Shown: one piece after another, positions 8,000-17,335 of the stretch
Layout: every line of letters starts with the position of its first letter
Position numbering within the stretch: position 1 is the stretch's first letter
Assembly (NCBI GenBank): GCA_963783045.1
Contig: CAWAMD010000009.1
Coordinates: 62,001-126,000, forward strand
Direction of reading: 5' to 3'
DNA from: CAWAMD01 sp963783045
GTDB lineage: Bacteria; Actinomycetota; Nitriliruptoria; Nitriliruptorales; Nitriliruptoraceae
DNA length: 64,000 nucleotides
Made by a program: the position numbers and the translations under genes
The notes under the pieces: generated by a model
What the model was told of the DNA's origin: nothing
Databases searched by the model: none
Seen by the model: the letters and a program-made list of their open reading frames with translations, nothing else

Positions 8000-8412
8000 T
8001 GAGCCTGTTCTCCGCCATCGACGTCGGCCGCACCGGCCTCGGCTTCTCCCACTACTGGCTCGACACGATCGCCCACAACATCGCGAACGTGAACACGACG
8101 CGCCCCACGGACCAGGATCCGTTCCGCGCCATCCGTGTCGTCGCCCAGCCTCTCGGTGCCGAGCCCTACGCCGCGACCGGCTCCGGCGTGGCTGTCCGCG
8201 AGATCGTGCGCACCGACGCGGAGGCGCCCCTCGTTCACGACCCGGACAACCCGATGGCGGACGCCGACGGGATGGTCCAGGGCGCCGCGGTCGACCTCGG
8301 CACCGAGATGACCGACCTCATCCTGGCCAACCGCACCTACCAGGCCAACCTGCGCACCGTCGAGACGGCGCGCGAGGCCTACCAGTCCGCCCTCCGACTC
8401 GGGCAGCGCTGA
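7999..8412 (+). CDS. flgC: Flagellar proximal rod protein FlgC
   Basis: Second proximal rod protein, 137 residues. The rod signature reads HNIANVNTTRPTDQDPFRA. The C-terminus has the family pattern EMTDLILANRTYQANLRTVE. It is coupled to flgB by a stop-start overlap and ends one base before fliE. Confidence 0.93.
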   Translation: MSLFSAIDVGRTGLGFSHYWLDTIAHNIANVNTTRPTDQDPFRAIRVVAQPLGAEPYAATGSGVAVREIVRTDAEAPLVHDPDNPMADADGMVQGAAVDLGTEMTDLILANRTYQANLRTVETAREAYQSALRLGQR

Positions 8413-8413
8413 C

Positions 8414-8710
8414 ATGCCGATCTCGCCGCTCCCACCCGTCGGCGCCACCCCGCCGACCCGTCCGGCGACGCCCGCTGCGGGCGCGCCGGCCCCCGGCTTC
8501 GCCGACACCGTCAAGCAGGGACTCGAGGGCGTCTCGGGGCTCGAGAAGACCGCCGACCAGCTCACGCAGCAGGTGGCCGCCGGCGAGTCGGTCCCGATCC
8601 ACGAGCTGATGACCGCCACCGCGAAGGCGTCGGTCGGCGTCGAGATGCTCACCCAGGTCCGCAACCGGGCCGTCGAGGCCTACCAGGAGATCATGCGGCT
8701 GCAGGTCTGA
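8414..8710 (+). CDS. fliE: Flagellar hook-basal body adaptor FliE
   Basis: FliE joins the MS ring to the rod. The 98-residue protein has the usual FliE length. Its C-terminal part is typical (HELMTATAKASVGVEMLTQV, then RAVEAYQEIMRLQV). The N-terminus is proline- and alanine-rich. Confidence 0.92.
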   Translation: MPISPLPPVGATPPTRPATPAAGAPAPGFADTVKQGLEGVSGLEKTADQLTQQVAAGESVPIHELMTATAKASVGVEMLTQVRNRAVEAYQEIMRLQV

Positions 8711-8743
8711 GCGACCTGTCGCCCTCGTCAGGGGACGTGACCG

Positions 8744-10261
8744 TTGGACATCCGCGAGAGGCTCACGAGCTTCGTGCAGGGCCTGCCCGTGGCTCACCGC
8801 GCCGGGCTGGTGACCGCCGCCGTGGCGCTGCTGATGCTGGTCGTCGTGTTCGGCCGCTGGCTCACCACGCCGAGCTACACCGTCCTGTACTCCGGGCTGG
8901 CCGAGAAGGACGTGGCCGCGGCCGTCGACGAGCTCGAGACCCTCGGCGTCCCCTACGAGCTGGCGTCCGGCGGCACCTCCATCCTGGTCCCGCGCGACCA
9001 GCTCTACGCCACCCGCGCCTCGCTGGCCGAGGCCGGCGTCGCCGGGCATGCCAGCCCGGCCGGGTACGAGCTGCTCGACAACCAGGGCCTGTCCATCTCG
9101 GACTTCCGCCAGCACGTCGACTACCGACGGGCGCTGGAGGGCGAGCTCGCGAAGACGCTGCTCGCGATGGACGGGATCGCCGAGGCCCAGGTCCATCTCG
9201 TCATCCCCGAGCAGCAGGTCTTCACCGACCAGCAGCAGCCGGCCACGGCGTCGGTGCTCGTCACGACGAGGCGACAGCTGTCCGCCTCCGAGGTGGACGC
9301 GATCACGTTCCTCGTCGCCTCTGCGGTCGAAGGTCTCGAGCCCGACCAGATCACCGTCGCCGACTCGTCCGGCACGGTCCTGCACGCCCCGGGCGACGTG
9401 GCGGGCGGTAGCCAGCTCGCGAGCCGTCAGCTGCGCCAGACCCGCGAGTTCGAGCAGGCACTCGCCAGCGACATCGGCACGCTGCTGACGAAGGCGACCG
9501 GCAGCCCCGCGTCGGTCGTCGTCCGTGCCTCGCTCGATTTCGACCAGGCCGAGACGCAGACCGAGTCCTACGACAAGGACTCCCAGGTCGCCGTGCGCGA
9601 GCAGACGACGACCGAGACCTACAAGGGCACCGGCGTCCTGCCCGGCGGCACCGTCGGCGTCGACGGCGGCCCGGTCCCGAACGGCACCCAGGACGGCGAC
9701 TACCAGCGCGACCAGGCCACCCGTGAGTACGGGGTCGACAAGGTCACGTCGCACACGGTGCGCGCGCCCGGCACGGTCCAGAAGCTGTCCGTCGCGATCG
9801 TCATGGACGACGGCAGCCTGACCGGTACGACCGTGCCGAAGGACAGCGAGGTCCAGCAGCTCGTGGCCGCCGCGGTGGGGCTCGACCAGACGCGGGGCGA
9901 CACGATCGCCGTCTCGCGCGTGCCCATGCCGAAGCCCGAGGACACGCCGGCGGTCGGGGGACCCTCGATGCTCGACCGGGTTCCGCAGTTCACCGGGGTG
10001 CTCGTGCTGCTGCTGGCGGCGGGCGCGCTGTTCCTCATGACCCGTCAGCGCGTCACCGTGACTGCCGTCGAGCGGCTGCGTCGCCAGCCCGCCGGGGCGA
10101 TGTCCCCGCCGGTCGCCACCCACCTCGCCGCGAGCGGCGAATGGGAGGTCGAGGAGCCACGCGACGGGCTCAAGGAGGACGTTGTCGAGCTCGTCCGCGG
10201 GCAGCCGGAGGAGATCGCCGCGCTGCTCCGAGGGTGGCTCGCGGACCGCCGCGGCAGCTGA
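8744..10261 (+). CDS. fliF: Flagellar MS-ring protein FliF
   Basis: FliF builds the membrane ring that carries rod, export gate and rotor. It is 505 residues with a TTG start preceded by GGGGA. A membrane span lies near residues 22-40. Two periplasmic ring-building domains of the YscJ/FliF type follow, including YSGLAEKDVAAAVDELETLG. A second span lies near 408-428 (VLVLLLAAGALFLMT). The C-terminal tail (EVEEPRDGLKEDVVELVRGQ) is the FliG-binding segment. It runs directly into fliG. Confidence 0.93.
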   Translation: MDIRERLTSFVQGLPVAHRAGLVTAAVALLMLVVVFGRWLTTPSYTVLYSGLAEKDVAAAVDELETLGVPYELASGGTSILVPRDQLYATRASLAEAGVAGHASPAGYELLDNQGLSISDFRQHVDYRRALEGELAKTLLAMDGIAEAQVHLVIPEQQVFTDQQQPATASVLVTTRRQLSASEVDAITFLVASAVEGLEPDQITVADSSGTVLHAPGDVAGGSQLASRQLRQTREFEQALASDIGTLLTKATGSPASVVVRASLDFDQAETQTESYDKDSQVAVREQTTTETYKGTGVLPGGTVGVDGGPVPNGTQDGDYQRDQATREYGVDKVTSHTVRAPGTVQKLSVAIVMDDGSLTGTTVPKDSEVQQLVAAAVGLDQTRGDTIAVSRVPMPKPEDTPAVGGPSMLDRVPQFTGVLVLLLAAGALFLMTRQRVTVTAVERLRRQPAGAMSPPVATHLAASGEWEVEEPRDGLKEDVVELVRGQPEEIAALLRGWLADRRGS

Positions 10262-10275
10262 GGAGGGGGAAGCCG

Positions 10276-11301
10276 ATGCATGACGTGGCCGAGCGGAGCA
10301 CGGACGAGCTCACGCGCGCCCAGAAGGCCGCCGTCGTCCTGCTCACCGTCGGGACGGAGAACGCCGCGCAGGTGCTCAGGCACCTCTCCGAGACCGAGGT
10401 CGAGCAGGTCACCTTCGAGATCGCGACGATGCGCAAGCTGGCGCCGGAGGACCTCGCCGCGGTCCTCAACGAGTTCCGGGCCGAAGCCGAGGCGCAGCGC
10501 CACCTCGTCACCGGCGGCGAGCATCTCGCCCGTGAGCTGCTGCGCCGCGTCCACGGCGCCGAGGCCGACAAGATCGTCGATCGGCTCCTCGCCTCGGTGC
10601 AGACGGCACCGTTCCACTTCCTTCGCCTCTACGAGCCGGGCGAGGTCGTCCAGCACCTGCGCGACGAGCACCCGCAGACGATCGCGCTCGTGCTCGCCCA
10701 CCTACCGACGCGGTTCGCCGCGCAGCTGCTCGCCGGCTTCGAAGCCGCACTGCAGGCCGACATCGCCCGGCGGGTCGCCATCCTCGACCGCACGTCCCCG
10801 GAGGTGATCGCCCAGGTCGAGGTGGCGCTGCAGCAGCGGCTCGGAACGGTCGAACGGCGTGGCACGACGATCGGCCGGGGCGGGATCAAGGAGCTCGCCA
10901 CCATCCTCAACCAGTCGGACCGCACGACCGAGCGGGCCATCCTCGGAGAGCTCGAGACGACCGACCCGGAGCTCGCCGAAGAGGTCCGGGCGCTCATGTT
11001 CGTCTTCGAGGACATCGTGACCCTCGACGACCGCGCCGTGCAGGAGGTCCTGCGCCACGTCGACGTGAAGCGCCTCGCCATGGCGCTCAAGGGCGTGCCC
11101 CAGGCCGTGAACGAGATCATCACCCGCAACATGTCCGAGCGGGCGCGCGAGAACCTGCTGGAGGAGATCGAGCTGCTCGGTGCCGTGCGGATCCGCGAGG
11201 TCGAGGAGGCCCAGACCGAGATCGTCCGTCAGATCCGGCTCCTCGACGAGCAGGGCACGATCGTGATCGCTCGCGCGGGGGAGGGCGAGTTCGTTGAGTA
11301 G
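10276..11301 (+). CDS. fliG: Flagellar motor switch protein FliG
   Basis: FliG is the rotor protein that receives torque from MotA. The 341-residue protein has the N-terminal FliF-binding domain, the middle domain (EHPQTIALVLAHLP) and the C-terminal torque domain with charged helix (LMFVFEDIVTLDDRAVQEVL). I chose ATG 10276 (GGAGGGGG upstream). A longer in-frame reading from 10141 only overlaps fliF. Confidence 0.94.
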   Translation: MHDVAERSTDELTRAQKAAVVLLTVGTENAAQVLRHLSETEVEQVTFEIATMRKLAPEDLAAVLNEFRAEAEAQRHLVTGGEHLARELLRRVHGAEADKIVDRLLASVQTAPFHFLRLYEPGEVVQHLRDEHPQTIALVLAHLPTRFAAQLLAGFEAALQADIARRVAILDRTSPEVIAQVEVALQQRLGTVERRGTTIGRGGIKELATILNQSDRTTERAILGELETTDPELAEEVRALMFVFEDIVTLDDRAVQEVLRHVDVKRLAMALKGVPQAVNEIITRNMSERARENLLEEIELLGAVRIREVEEAQTEIVRQIRLLDEQGTIVIARAGEGEFVE

Positions 11302-11905
11302 GGTCCTGCACGCTCCCGCGCTCGACGCCACGCCCCAGGCGATGGCGTCACCGTCCCTCGCCCTCGACCCCGTGGCCCGTGCGGCGGTCGAGCAGGCCGC
11401 GGCCGAGGCCCACGCCCGTGGCCGACGAGAGGGCGCGGCCGAGGCACAGCATGCCGCCGCCGACGCCCTCGCACGCGCCACGGCGGCGCTGCGACCGGCC
11501 CTCGACGCCCTGCGCGAGGAGCTGTCCCGGCTCCGCGACGCACGGGTCGACGCCGACGCCACCCTCGCGCTCGCCATCGCCGAGGCGATCCTCGGACGCG
11601 AGCCCGCTCCCGACGCCCCTGCGCTGGCCGTCCACCTCGCCGCGGTGCTCGCCCAGGTCGACGACCCGTCGCCCGTCATCCACGTCCACCCGGACGACCG
11701 GGCGACGGTGGCCGAGCTCCTCGCGGCCGGTGGCGATCGGGCCGAGGTCGTGTCCGACTCCGCGCTGGCGCCTGGCGAGGCCCGTATCGTCGGCTCCTTC
11801 GCCCGCGCGACCATCAGCCGTCCGGCCGCCCTGGCTGCGGTCCGGGACGCGCTGCTCGGCGCCGACGCCGACGACGCCTCGGGGAACGAGACCGTCGATG
11901 GCTGA
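11294..11905 (+). CDS. fliH: Flagellar export ATPase regulator FliH
   Basis: FliH dimers hold the ATPase FliI at the export gate. The protein is 203 residues and starts at TTG overlapping the end of fliG. Ala/Arg-rich helices (about residues 35-80) precede the C-terminal domain (residues about 95-190) with the stator-like pattern VIHVHPDDRATVAELL. Sequence conservation is low, as usual. The identity rests mainly on position between fliG and fliI. Confidence 0.85.
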   Translation: MSRVLHAPALDATPQAMASPSLALDPVARAAVEQAAAEAHARGRREGAAEAQHAAADALARATAALRPALDALREELSRLRDARVDADATLALAIAEAILGREPAPDAPALAVHLAAVLAQVDDPSPVIHVHPDDRATVAELLAAGGDRAEVVSDSALAPGEARIVGSFARATISRPAALAAVRDALLGADADDASGNETVDG

Positions 11906-13217
11906 CCTCGCCGGCGTCCTCCCCTTCCACGTGTCCGGTGCCGTCACCGGCGTCCTCGGACACGAGATCACCCTCCGCGGCCTGCGGCTCGCCGTCGGGG
12001 ACGGCGTGACCATCCACACTCGCGCTGGCGGGCTGCCCGCCGAGGTGGTCGCCGTGGGCGAGCGCGGCGCCGCTGCGCTCGTCTACGCGGGCACCGCCGG
12101 GATCGCCCGCGGCGACCGGGTGACGTTGCGCAGTGGAGGCCTCGCGGCCCGGATCGGTCCCGGGCTGCTCGGTCGCGTCGTCGACGCCCTCGGTCGGCCC
12201 GTCGACGGCGGCCCACCCGTCGCCGGAACACGGGTGACCGTGGACGCCGCCGCCCCCGCCGCCATGTCCCGCCGCCGTATCGACACGCCGCTTCCGGTCG
12301 GGGTGCGCCTCATCGACACGCTGTGCACCGTGGGACGGGGCCAGCGCATGGGCATCTTCGCCGGCAGCGGCGTCGGCAAGTCCACCCTCCTCGGCATGAT
12401 GGTCCGCGGAACCACCGCCGACGTGTCGGTGATCGCGCTGGTCGGCGAGCGCGGCCGGGAGGTCCGTGAGTTCGTGGAGGACGACCTCGGTCCCGAGGGG
12501 CTTGCCCGCAGCGTGGTGGTCGTCGCCACCTCCGACGAACCCCCGCTCGTGCGGCTGCGGGCCGGCCTGCTCGCCACCCGGATCGCCGAGTGGTTCGCCG
12601 ACCGGGGCGACGACGTGCTGCTCACGATGGACTCGCTGACCCGACTCGCGATGGCTCAGCGCGACGTGGGGCTCGCCGCAGGGGAGCCGCCGACCGCCCG
12701 CGGCTACACCCCGTCGGTGTTCACCATGCTGCCACGGCTGCTGGAGCGGGCCGGCCCGCGGGCCACGGGCACCGTGACCGCCTTCTACACGGTGCTCGTC
12801 GAAGGCGACGACATGAACGACCCCATCGCCGACGCCGCGCGATCGATCCTCGACGGTCACCTCGTGCTGGACCGCCGACTCACCACGACGGGCCGCTACC
12901 CGCCCATCGACCCGCTGGCCAGCCTGAGCAGGCTCGCGTCCAAGATCGTCCCGTCGGACCGGGCCGCCGCGGCCACCGCCGTCCGCAGTGCGCTGGCCGC
13001 CGCCGAGGAGGTCCGCGACCTCGTCGAGGTCGGCGCCTACGTCGCCGGCACGAACCCGGAGGCCGACCTCGGGCTTGCACTCAAGCCCGACATCGTCGAG
13101 TTCCTCCGTCAGCCGGCCGACGACCGGGCAACCTTCGACGACGCATGGGCGGGCCTCGGCGCTCTCGCGGCCCGGGCCGGCGTCGCCTCCGAACCGGCAG
13201 CGGAGCCGGCCCCATGA
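11898..13217 (+). CDS. fliI: Flagellar export ATPase FliI
   Basis: This ATPase unfolds substrates and powers early export. It is 439 residues. Walker A GSGVGKST is at residues 156-163 and Walker B LLTMD ends near residue 245. The family signature PSVFTMLPRLLERAG follows. The start ATG lies within the end of fliH. The fold is that of F1-ATPase beta subunits, but the export-specific N-terminus and context decide FliI. Confidence 0.95.
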   Translation: MADLAGVLPFHVSGAVTGVLGHEITLRGLRLAVGDGVTIHTRAGGLPAEVVAVGERGAAALVYAGTAGIARGDRVTLRSGGLAARIGPGLLGRVVDALGRPVDGGPPVAGTRVTVDAAAPAAMSRRRIDTPLPVGVRLIDTLCTVGRGQRMGIFAGSGVGKSTLLGMMVRGTTADVSVIALVGERGREVREFVEDDLGPEGLARSVVVVATSDEPPLVRLRAGLLATRIAEWFADRGDDVLLTMDSLTRLAMAQRDVGLAAGEPPTARGYTPSVFTMLPRLLERAGPRATGTVTAFYTVLVEGDDMNDPIADAARSILDGHLVLDRRLTTTGRYPPIDPLASLSRLASKIVPSDRAAAATAVRSALAAAEEVRDLVEVGAYVAGTNPEADLGLALKPDIVEFLRQPADDRATFDDAWAGLGALAARAGVASEPAAEPAP

Positions 13218-13636
13218 GGCGCGGGATCCGCACCGTCCAGCGTGTCCGCGAGCTCGTCGAGCAGCAGGCCCTCGGCGCGCTCGCCGTCGCCGAGCGTGAG
13301 GTCCGCGTGCGCGACGCCGATCTCGCCCGTGCCCGCGCCGCGCACCGTGCGCGGCCCCGGCCGTCGGTGGCGGATGCGTCTGCTCTGCGGCTCGAGCGGC
13401 TCGCGGGGATCGCCAGCCTGGAGCGGGTCGAGTCCGCCGATGCAGAGCTGGCCGCGAGTCGGCTGCAGCGCGATCGCGCCACCGAGCTCCGGATCGCCGC
13501 GAGCATCGCGCGCCGGAGCCTCGACCGGCTCGTCGAACGGATCGAGGCGCGCGAGGCCCTGGACGCGCAGACGGCGACCCAGCGTGCAGCCGACGAGCTG
13601 GCCCTCCTGCAGCGTCGCCGGGACGACGACCGATGA
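13214..13636 (+). CDS. fliJ: Flagellar export chaperone FliJ
   Basis: A 140-residue, almost entirely coiled-coil protein rich in Arg, Glu and Ala, coupled to fliI by ATGA. FliJ links the export ATPase to FlhA and escorts chaperones. Position and coiled coil support the call; sequence motifs are weak. Confidence 0.8.
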   Translation: MRRGIRTVQRVRELVEQQALGALAVAEREVRVRDADLARARAAHRARPRPSVADASALRLERLAGIASLERVESADAELAASRLQRDRATELRIAASIARRSLDRLVERIEAREALDAQTATQRAADELALLQRRRDDDR

Positions 13637-14256
13637 CCGTGTCCTCGGTCGCCGCCGTCCAGGCCCGGATCGCCGAGATCCAGGCGCGGTTCGCGCCGAC
13701 TTCGTCGACTCCCGACGCCGGGGCCGCCGTGTGGCAGCAGCTGTCCGCTGCGTCCACCTCACCGGCCGCGCCGAGGTCGCGGGCCGGTGGCACCGCCTTC
13801 ACCTCGATGGCCGCCGCCGGGACGCCGTCGCCGCTGCAGGCCCCGGACCCGGCGTGGGCCCGTGGCCTGCCGGCGGCCGGGCAGCCCTGGGCCCCCGCGA
13901 TCGGCGAGGCCGCCGAGCGCCACGGTCTCGACCCGCGGCTGCTCGCCTCGCTCGTCTGGACCGAGTCGGACTTCCAGCCCGACGCGGTCTCCCGCGCCGG
14001 CGCGATCGGGCTCGCGCAGCTCATGCCCGGCACCGCCGCCGGGCTCGGTGTCGACCCGCACGACCCCGCTGCCAACCTCGACGGTGGCGCCCGTTACCTG
14101 CGCGAGCAGCTCGACCGGTTCGGTCGGGTCGACCTCGCTCTCGCTGCCTACAACGCCGGTCCGGGCCGCGTGGCCCAGGCCGGCGGCGTCCCGCACATCG
14201 CCGAGACCCAGGCCTACGTGCGCCGGGTCCTGTCCCACCTCGAGTCGCTGACATGA
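13633..14256 (+). CDS. Flagellar lytic transglycosylase (SLT domain)
   Basis: This enzyme cuts peptidoglycan glycan strands, probably to let the rod pass. The C-terminal SLT domain (residues about 85-205) shows the catalytic Glu near residue 111 (WTESDFQPDAVS). The other SLT motifs are GAIGLAQLMPGTA and ALAAYNAGPGRV. No signal peptide is visible, so export may go through the flagellar channel, as in FlgJ-type enzymes. It sits between fliJ and fliK with ATGA overlaps on both sides. Confidence 0.88.
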   Translation: MTVSSVAAVQARIAEIQARFAPTSSTPDAGAAVWQQLSAASTSPAAPRSRAGGTAFTSMAAAGTPSPLQAPDPAWARGLPAAGQPWAPAIGEAAERHGLDPRLLASLVWTESDFQPDAVSRAGAIGLAQLMPGTAAGLGVDPHDPAANLDGGARYLREQLDRFGRVDLALAAYNAGPGRVAQAGGVPHIAETQAYVRRVLSHLESLT

Positions 14257-15452
14257 CGCTCTCCATCGAACCGTCGACGGTCGCCGACCTGCTCGCCACC
14301 GGGGCCGGCGCCAGTGCCCCCGGAACGACCCGGGACCTCACCGGCCCCGGGGACGGCGCGACCTCCTTCGCGGCGATGCTCGCGGCCGCGCTCGGCGGTG
14401 TCCCACCGACGCCACCGCCGGTGATCGCCGCGTCCGGATCCGGCCCGACCGTGCCCGCCACGGCCGCGACCGCCACGGCCGGGGGCACGGCGGTCGGATC
14501 ACCCTCCTCCGAGATCCCGCCACGGGCCGGGGACGCGTCGCCCGACGCCGCGCCGTCCACGGGTGGGGACGAGGGCGGTGCCGTCGCCGTGGCGACGGGT
14601 GGCACCGTCTCGGGGCCGGTCGCCGAGTCGGCCCTGCGTCCGGACGCCACGGCTGCGCCGGTGGCGACCCCGCCGACGTCCGAGACCGCGACGGGCGTCG
14701 CCACCACGCACCGCGACGAGCCGTCCGTCGATGGCGTACCTCCTGGCGACCTGCCCGTCTCGGATGCGCACGGAACGTCACGGCCCGGACGACGAGACAC
14801 GCCGGCGGGTGCCACGACCCCGGCGCCGGCACCCGCTCCCGCCGACACGTCCGGCGCTGGCACGACCACCACCGCGCCGTCGACGCCGACCGACGCGTCG
14901 GCTCCGGCGCCACCCGGGCCCTCGCCCACGCCCCCGACCGTCGCTGCGCAGGCCGACCCGCTGACCCGTGTCGGCGACCCGTCGTCGGCTGCGTCACCCG
15001 CGGAGTCGCCCTCCGAGCGCAGCACGGCCGACGCGCGTCTCGTCACCGTGCCGCAGGCGGGGCACGTGGGCACGGGCTGGCACACGGATGCCATGGTCCC
15101 GACGCCCGGCACGACCGCCTCGAGCCTCGCCACCCGCATCCGCGACACGGTCGAGCAGCTCCGGGACGCCGCGCCGCCGCGTCACGTCACCCTGGACCTC
15201 GGTGACCTCCGTCTCTCGGTCAGCCTCCGCGGCTCGACCGTGCACGTCGTCTTCCACGGCGAGGCGCCCCCGCAGACCGCGGGCTGGACGCAGGAGGTCT
15301 CGACGGCGCTCGCGGACCGTGGCCTGCAGCTGTCCACGGGGACGGGCGACCAGCCGCAGCAGCGAGGGCAGCAGACGCCCGACGAGCCGTCACCACGCAC
15401 CGCCGACTCCCGGCCGGCCCCGCGCCGGTCGCCCGCGGGCCTCCACCTCTGA
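14253..15452 (+). CDS. fliK: Flagellar hook-length control protein FliK
   Basis: FliK measures the hook and switches the export gate to filament substrates. It is 399 residues. The first about 270 residues are low-complexity, rich in Pro, Thr and Ala. The compact C-terminal domain (about 285-380; HVTLDLGDLRLSVSLRGSTV, then HVVFHG) matches the FliK switch domain. It lies between the transglycosylase and flgD, the usual FliK position. Confidence 0.85.
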   Translation: MTLSIEPSTVADLLATGAGASAPGTTRDLTGPGDGATSFAAMLAAALGGVPPTPPPVIAASGSGPTVPATAATATAGGTAVGSPSSEIPPRAGDASPDAAPSTGGDEGGAVAVATGGTVSGPVAESALRPDATAAPVATPPTSETATGVATTHRDEPSVDGVPPGDLPVSDAHGTSRPGRRDTPAGATTPAPAPAPADTSGAGTTTTAPSTPTDASAPAPPGPSPTPPTVAAQADPLTRVGDPSSAASPAESPSERSTADARLVTVPQAGHVGTGWHTDAMVPTPGTTASSLATRIRDTVEQLRDAAPPRHVTLDLGDLRLSVSLRGSTVHVVFHGEAPPQTAGWTQEVSTALADRGLQLSTGTGDQPQQRGQQTPDEPSPRTADSRPAPRRSPAGLHL

Positions 15453-15470
15453 GCAACAGGAGCCACCCTC

Positions 15471-15887
15471 ATGTCGATCAACCCACTCGCCGCGACCTCG
15501 GCGACCGCTGCCGGTCAGGTCTCCAGCGGCAGCGCTCTGCAGAGCCTCGGCGCCGACGGGTTCCTCCAGCTGCTCGTCGCGCAGCTGCGCTACCAGAACC
15601 CGATGAGCCCGAGCGACCCGAACGCCATGCTCCAGCAGACCTCCCAGCTGGCCCAGGTCGAGACCCTCGACGCCGTGGCCGACACCCAGCGCCAGCTGCT
15701 CACCCTCCAGCAGACGGCGATCGCCGCGGGTCTCATCGGCCGGGAGGTGACCGCCGTCGGCTCCGAGGGCAGCCCGCTGACCGGCGTCGTCGACTCGGTC
15801 CGCTTCAGCGAGGACGGCCCGCTGCTGATCGTCGACGGCAACGAGATCCCGCTCGCGCTGGCCACCGAGCTGCGCGCGGCGCCCTGA
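15471..15887 (+). CDS. flgD: Hook-capping scaffold protein FlgD
   Basis: FlgD caps the growing hook. The 138-residue protein has the conserved N-terminal part (GADGFLQLLVAQLRYQNPMS, then PSDPNAMLQQTSQLAQVETL). The C-terminus is short, lacking the larger Ig-like domains of enterobacterial FlgD, as in many Gram-positive forms. AGGAG precedes the ATG. Confidence 0.92.
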   Translation: MSINPLAATSATAAGQVSSGSALQSLGADGFLQLLVAQLRYQNPMSPSDPNAMLQQTSQLAQVETLDAVADTQRQLLTLQQTAIAAGLIGREVTAVGSEGSPLTGVVDSVRFSEDGPLLIVDGNEIPLALATELRAAP

Positions 15888-15935
15888 CCGGACCCGCACC
15901 CGGCGGGGCCACGTGCCCGGCCGGGCGGCACACGA

Positions 15936-16002
15936 CCACCCGAAGCGAACCCGAAGCGAACCCGAAGCACCAGGACCACCCGAAGCACCAGGACGAACCC
16001 AC
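15936..16002. repeat. Short tandem repeats between flgD and flgE
   Basis: The unit CCCGAAGC occurs four times within about 60 bases. The first three are 11 bases apart and the last is part of a longer duplicated phrase ending ACCAGG. It is non-coding and lies in the 152-base gap before flgE. Confidence 0.7.
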
Positions 16003-16039
16003 CAGGCCACGGACGGCCGGACCACGACAGGAGCACCAG

Positions 16040-16888
16040 ATGCTGCGCTCGATGTTCTCCGCCGTCTCCGGACTGCGGGCCCACCAGACCATGATGGACG
16101 TTGTCGGCAACAACGTCGCCAACGTCAACACGACCGGATACAAGTCCTCGCGTGCCACGTTCCGTGAGACCATCACCCAGGCGCTGCGCGGCGGTGGTGC
16201 GCCCATCGCCGGAGGCGCGGCACAGAACGCCGCCGGGGGGGTGAACCCGATGCAGCTCGGACTGGGCGTGGCGGTCGCCGCCACCGACGGGGTGTTCACC
16301 CAGGGGGCAACCCAGGTGACCGGGCGGGGGACCGACCTCGCGATCCAGGGTGACGGCTTCTTCGTCGTCCAGGACGCCACCGGGCAGGCACGCTTCACGC
16401 GGGCCGGCGCCTTGAGCTTCGACGCCACCGGCAACCTCGTCGGACCGGGCGGCGAGCTCGTGCTGGGCCTTCCCGATCCGACGACCCCCCCGACCGACGC
16501 GACCGGGCTCCAGATCGTCAACGTGCCCCCCGGCGACTACACCGGGGTGACGGTCGGTCCCGATGGGGTCATCCGGGGGAAGAACACGACCACGAACACC
16601 ATCGAGGACATCGCCTACCTGGCGCTGGCCGGCTTCACGAACGCCAACGGCCTCGAGCGGGTCGGCAACAGCCTCTTCGCCGAAAGCGCCAACTCGGGGG
16701 CGCTCACGCTCGGCGCTCCCGGCGGGGATCTCGGGACGCTGCAGACGGGCACGCTCGAGATGTCGAACGTCGATCTCGCCCAGGAGTTCACGAACCTCAT
16801 CATCGCCCAGCGCGGGTTCCAGGCGAATGCCCGCACCATCACGGCGAGCGACGAGATGCTGCAGGACCTCGTCAACCTCAAGCGGTAG
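16040..16888 (+). CDS. flgE: Flagellar hook protein FlgE (FlgE/FlgG family)
   Basis: Hook or distal rod protein of 282 residues. The N-terminus has the rod/hook signature (VVGNNVANVNTTGYKSSRAT). A central FlgE/F/G motif follows (DLAIQGDGFFVVQD), and the C-terminus is typical (NLIIAQRGFQANARTITASD). It is short for a hook protein and close to FlgG in length. No other hook or distal rod gene lies in the window. The place after flgD and before flbD favours FlgE. Confidence 0.85.
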   Translation: MLRSMFSAVSGLRAHQTMMDVVGNNVANVNTTGYKSSRATFRETITQALRGGGAPIAGGAAQNAAGGVNPMQLGLGVAVAATDGVFTQGATQVTGRGTDLAIQGDGFFVVQDATGQARFTRAGALSFDATGNLVGPGGELVLGLPDPTTPPTDATGLQIVNVPPGDYTGVTVGPDGVIRGKNTTTNTIEDIAYLALAGFTNANGLERVGNSLFAESANSGALTLGAPGGDLGTLQTGTLEMSNVDLAQEFTNLIIAQRGFQANARTITASDEMLQDLVNLKR

Positions 16889-16900
16889 ACGCGGCCGGAT

Positions 16901-16923
16901 GCGGCCGGCCACCCACCGGCCGC
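16901..16923 (+). terminator. Hairpin after flgE
   Basis: GCGGCCGG (16901-16908) and CCGGCCGC (16916-16923) form an 8-base GC stem with a 7-base loop. There is no T-run. It lies between flgE and the next FliA-type promoter. Confidence 0.45.
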
Positions 16924-16965
16924 GCCGGCACGCCCCGGTCCGCTCGGACCTCCGTTCGGCACCGG

Positions 16966-16991
16966 TTAACTCGCTCCCGTGCGGGCCGATG
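16966..16991 (+). promoter_or_regulatory. FliA-type promoter of flbD-motAB-fliL
   Basis: TTAA, 15 bases, GCCGATG, ending about 62 bases before the GTG of flbD. Confidence 0.72.
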
Positions 16992-17053
16992 CTCCGGTCG
17001 ATGGCCGATGGGCGCACGGATGCGCGGGACGGCCCGGCACATGGAGGTGCGCG

Positions 17054-17333
17054 GTGATTTCTCGTTCACCGGCTTCGTGGCGAGCCGATGTACCTGAACC
17101 CCGACCTCATCGAGAGTGTCGAGGCCATCCCCGACACCGTCCTCACGCTGGTCGACGGACGCAAGGCCCTCGTCACCGAGGACCCCTTCGAGATCGTCGA
17201 CAGCATCCGAACCTTCCGTGCATCGGTGCTCGTCCGGGCCGACGAGCTGCTCGGCGACGGCGCTCGCCACCTCCGACTCCTGGTGAACCCTGCTCGCCCG
17301 ACCGTCGCCGGCCACGACGAGTCGGAGGAGTAG
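17054..17333 (+). CDS. flbD: Flagellar protein FlbD, with a one-base frameshift at the start
   Basis: A small motility protein always found next to motA. The main frame carries the family signature (YLNPDLIESVEAIPDTVLTL, then VDGRKALV). It lacks a normal start upstream of the ATG at 17088, although the conserved N-terminal strand (FLVHRLRGEP) is encoded before it, directly after an in-frame TGA at 17055. GTG at 17054, with GGAGG at 17043-17047, reads into the right frame if one T of the TTT at 17058-17060 is removed. That gives about 92 residues. If the sequence is correct, translation from 17088 would lose about ten conserved residues. Confidence 0.8.
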
Positions 17334-17335
17334 CG

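Noticed and set aside
10141..10276. Longer N-terminus for fliG
   Set aside because: It overlaps the FliF tail and is arginine-rich. ATG 10276 has a strong ribosome site and matches the family.
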